A DNA stretch of 64,000 nucleotides, taken from NCBI GenBank assembly GCA_937625935.1, contig OW569345.1, positions 310,001-374,000 of the forward strand, in the 5' to 3' direction. This DNA is from Tetramitus jugosus (Eukaryota; Heterolobosea; Eutetramitea; Acrasida; Vahlkampfiidae). The notes under the pieces are model-generated. The model ran no database searches. It was not told the origin of the DNA and was given only the letters and a program-made list of their open reading frames with translations. Shown here piece by piece: positions 62,893 to 64,000 of the stretch (positions within the stretch are counted from its first letter, which is position 1; each line of letters begins with the position of its first letter). A program made the position numbers and the translations under genes.

Positions 62893-64000
<1,108 letters not shown>

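Overview
The window looks like a compact protist nuclear genome. I infer a heterolobosean amoeboflagellate of the Naegleria type, though nothing here proves the genus. The evidence: nearly all genes are eukaryotic core genes (cohesin SA/STAG, CNOT1, RPAP2, NKAP, ferroportin, CDKL kinase, phosphomevalonate kinase). Introns are few and short (about 46-133 bp) with GT..AG ends. Intergenic gaps are small. Coding regions carry many Asn/Gln/His/Asp runs, and a large hybrid histidine kinase is present. TAA, TAG and TGA all act as stops, so the code is standard. I see no bacterial operons, tRNA or rRNA genes, CRISPR arrays or insertion sequences.

Layout. 1-12.6 kb: an EDC4/VARICOSE-like WD40 protein (cut by the left edge), cohesin SA/STAG, a degenerate Ras-like GTPase with three PFU-like repeats, NKAP, an F-box protein with an unresolved start, and RPAP2/Rtr1. 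12.7-23.8 kb: a phosphotransferase-fold kinase fused to a KAP-like pseudophosphatase, a beta-helix protein with about eight membrane segments, a METTL7-like methyltransferase, an RCC1-repeat protein and a ferroportin. 23.8-38.7 kb: a hybrid histidine kinase, two unknown genes, an FtsX/MacB-type membrane protein without an ATPase, a CDK-like pseudokinase with a C2-like domain, and a secreted acid-sphingomyelinase-like phosphodiesterase. 39-48.7 kb: acetyl-CoA hydrolase/CoA-transferase, an HDHD5-type HAD protein, an unknown basic protein, glycine C-acetyltransferase, a surface protein and a KH-KH-DUF1771-Smr protein. 49-64 kb: an unknown protein, a tentative small secreted protein, phosphomevalonate kinase with a membrane-anchor-like N-terminus, an unknown protein, a metallo-beta-lactamase-fold protein, CNOT1, mitochondrial ribosomal protein mS41 and a CDKL kinase (cut by the right edge).

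These genes are not one pathway. mRNA turnover and RNA handling recur (EDC4-like, CNOT1, KH-Smr, NKAP, RPAP2), as does mitochondrial metabolism (CoA-transferase, KBL, HAD, mS41). The least ordinary material is a set of signalling proteins with lost catalytic or nucleotide-binding residues: the KAP pseudophosphatase fusion, the CDK-like pseudokinase-C2 protein and the GTPase-PFU fusion. Several convergent gene pairs have stop codons only 1-30 bp apart, so their transcripts must overlap at the 3' ends. Intron boundaries were placed by hand, using GT..AG sites, phase agreement and domain continuity.
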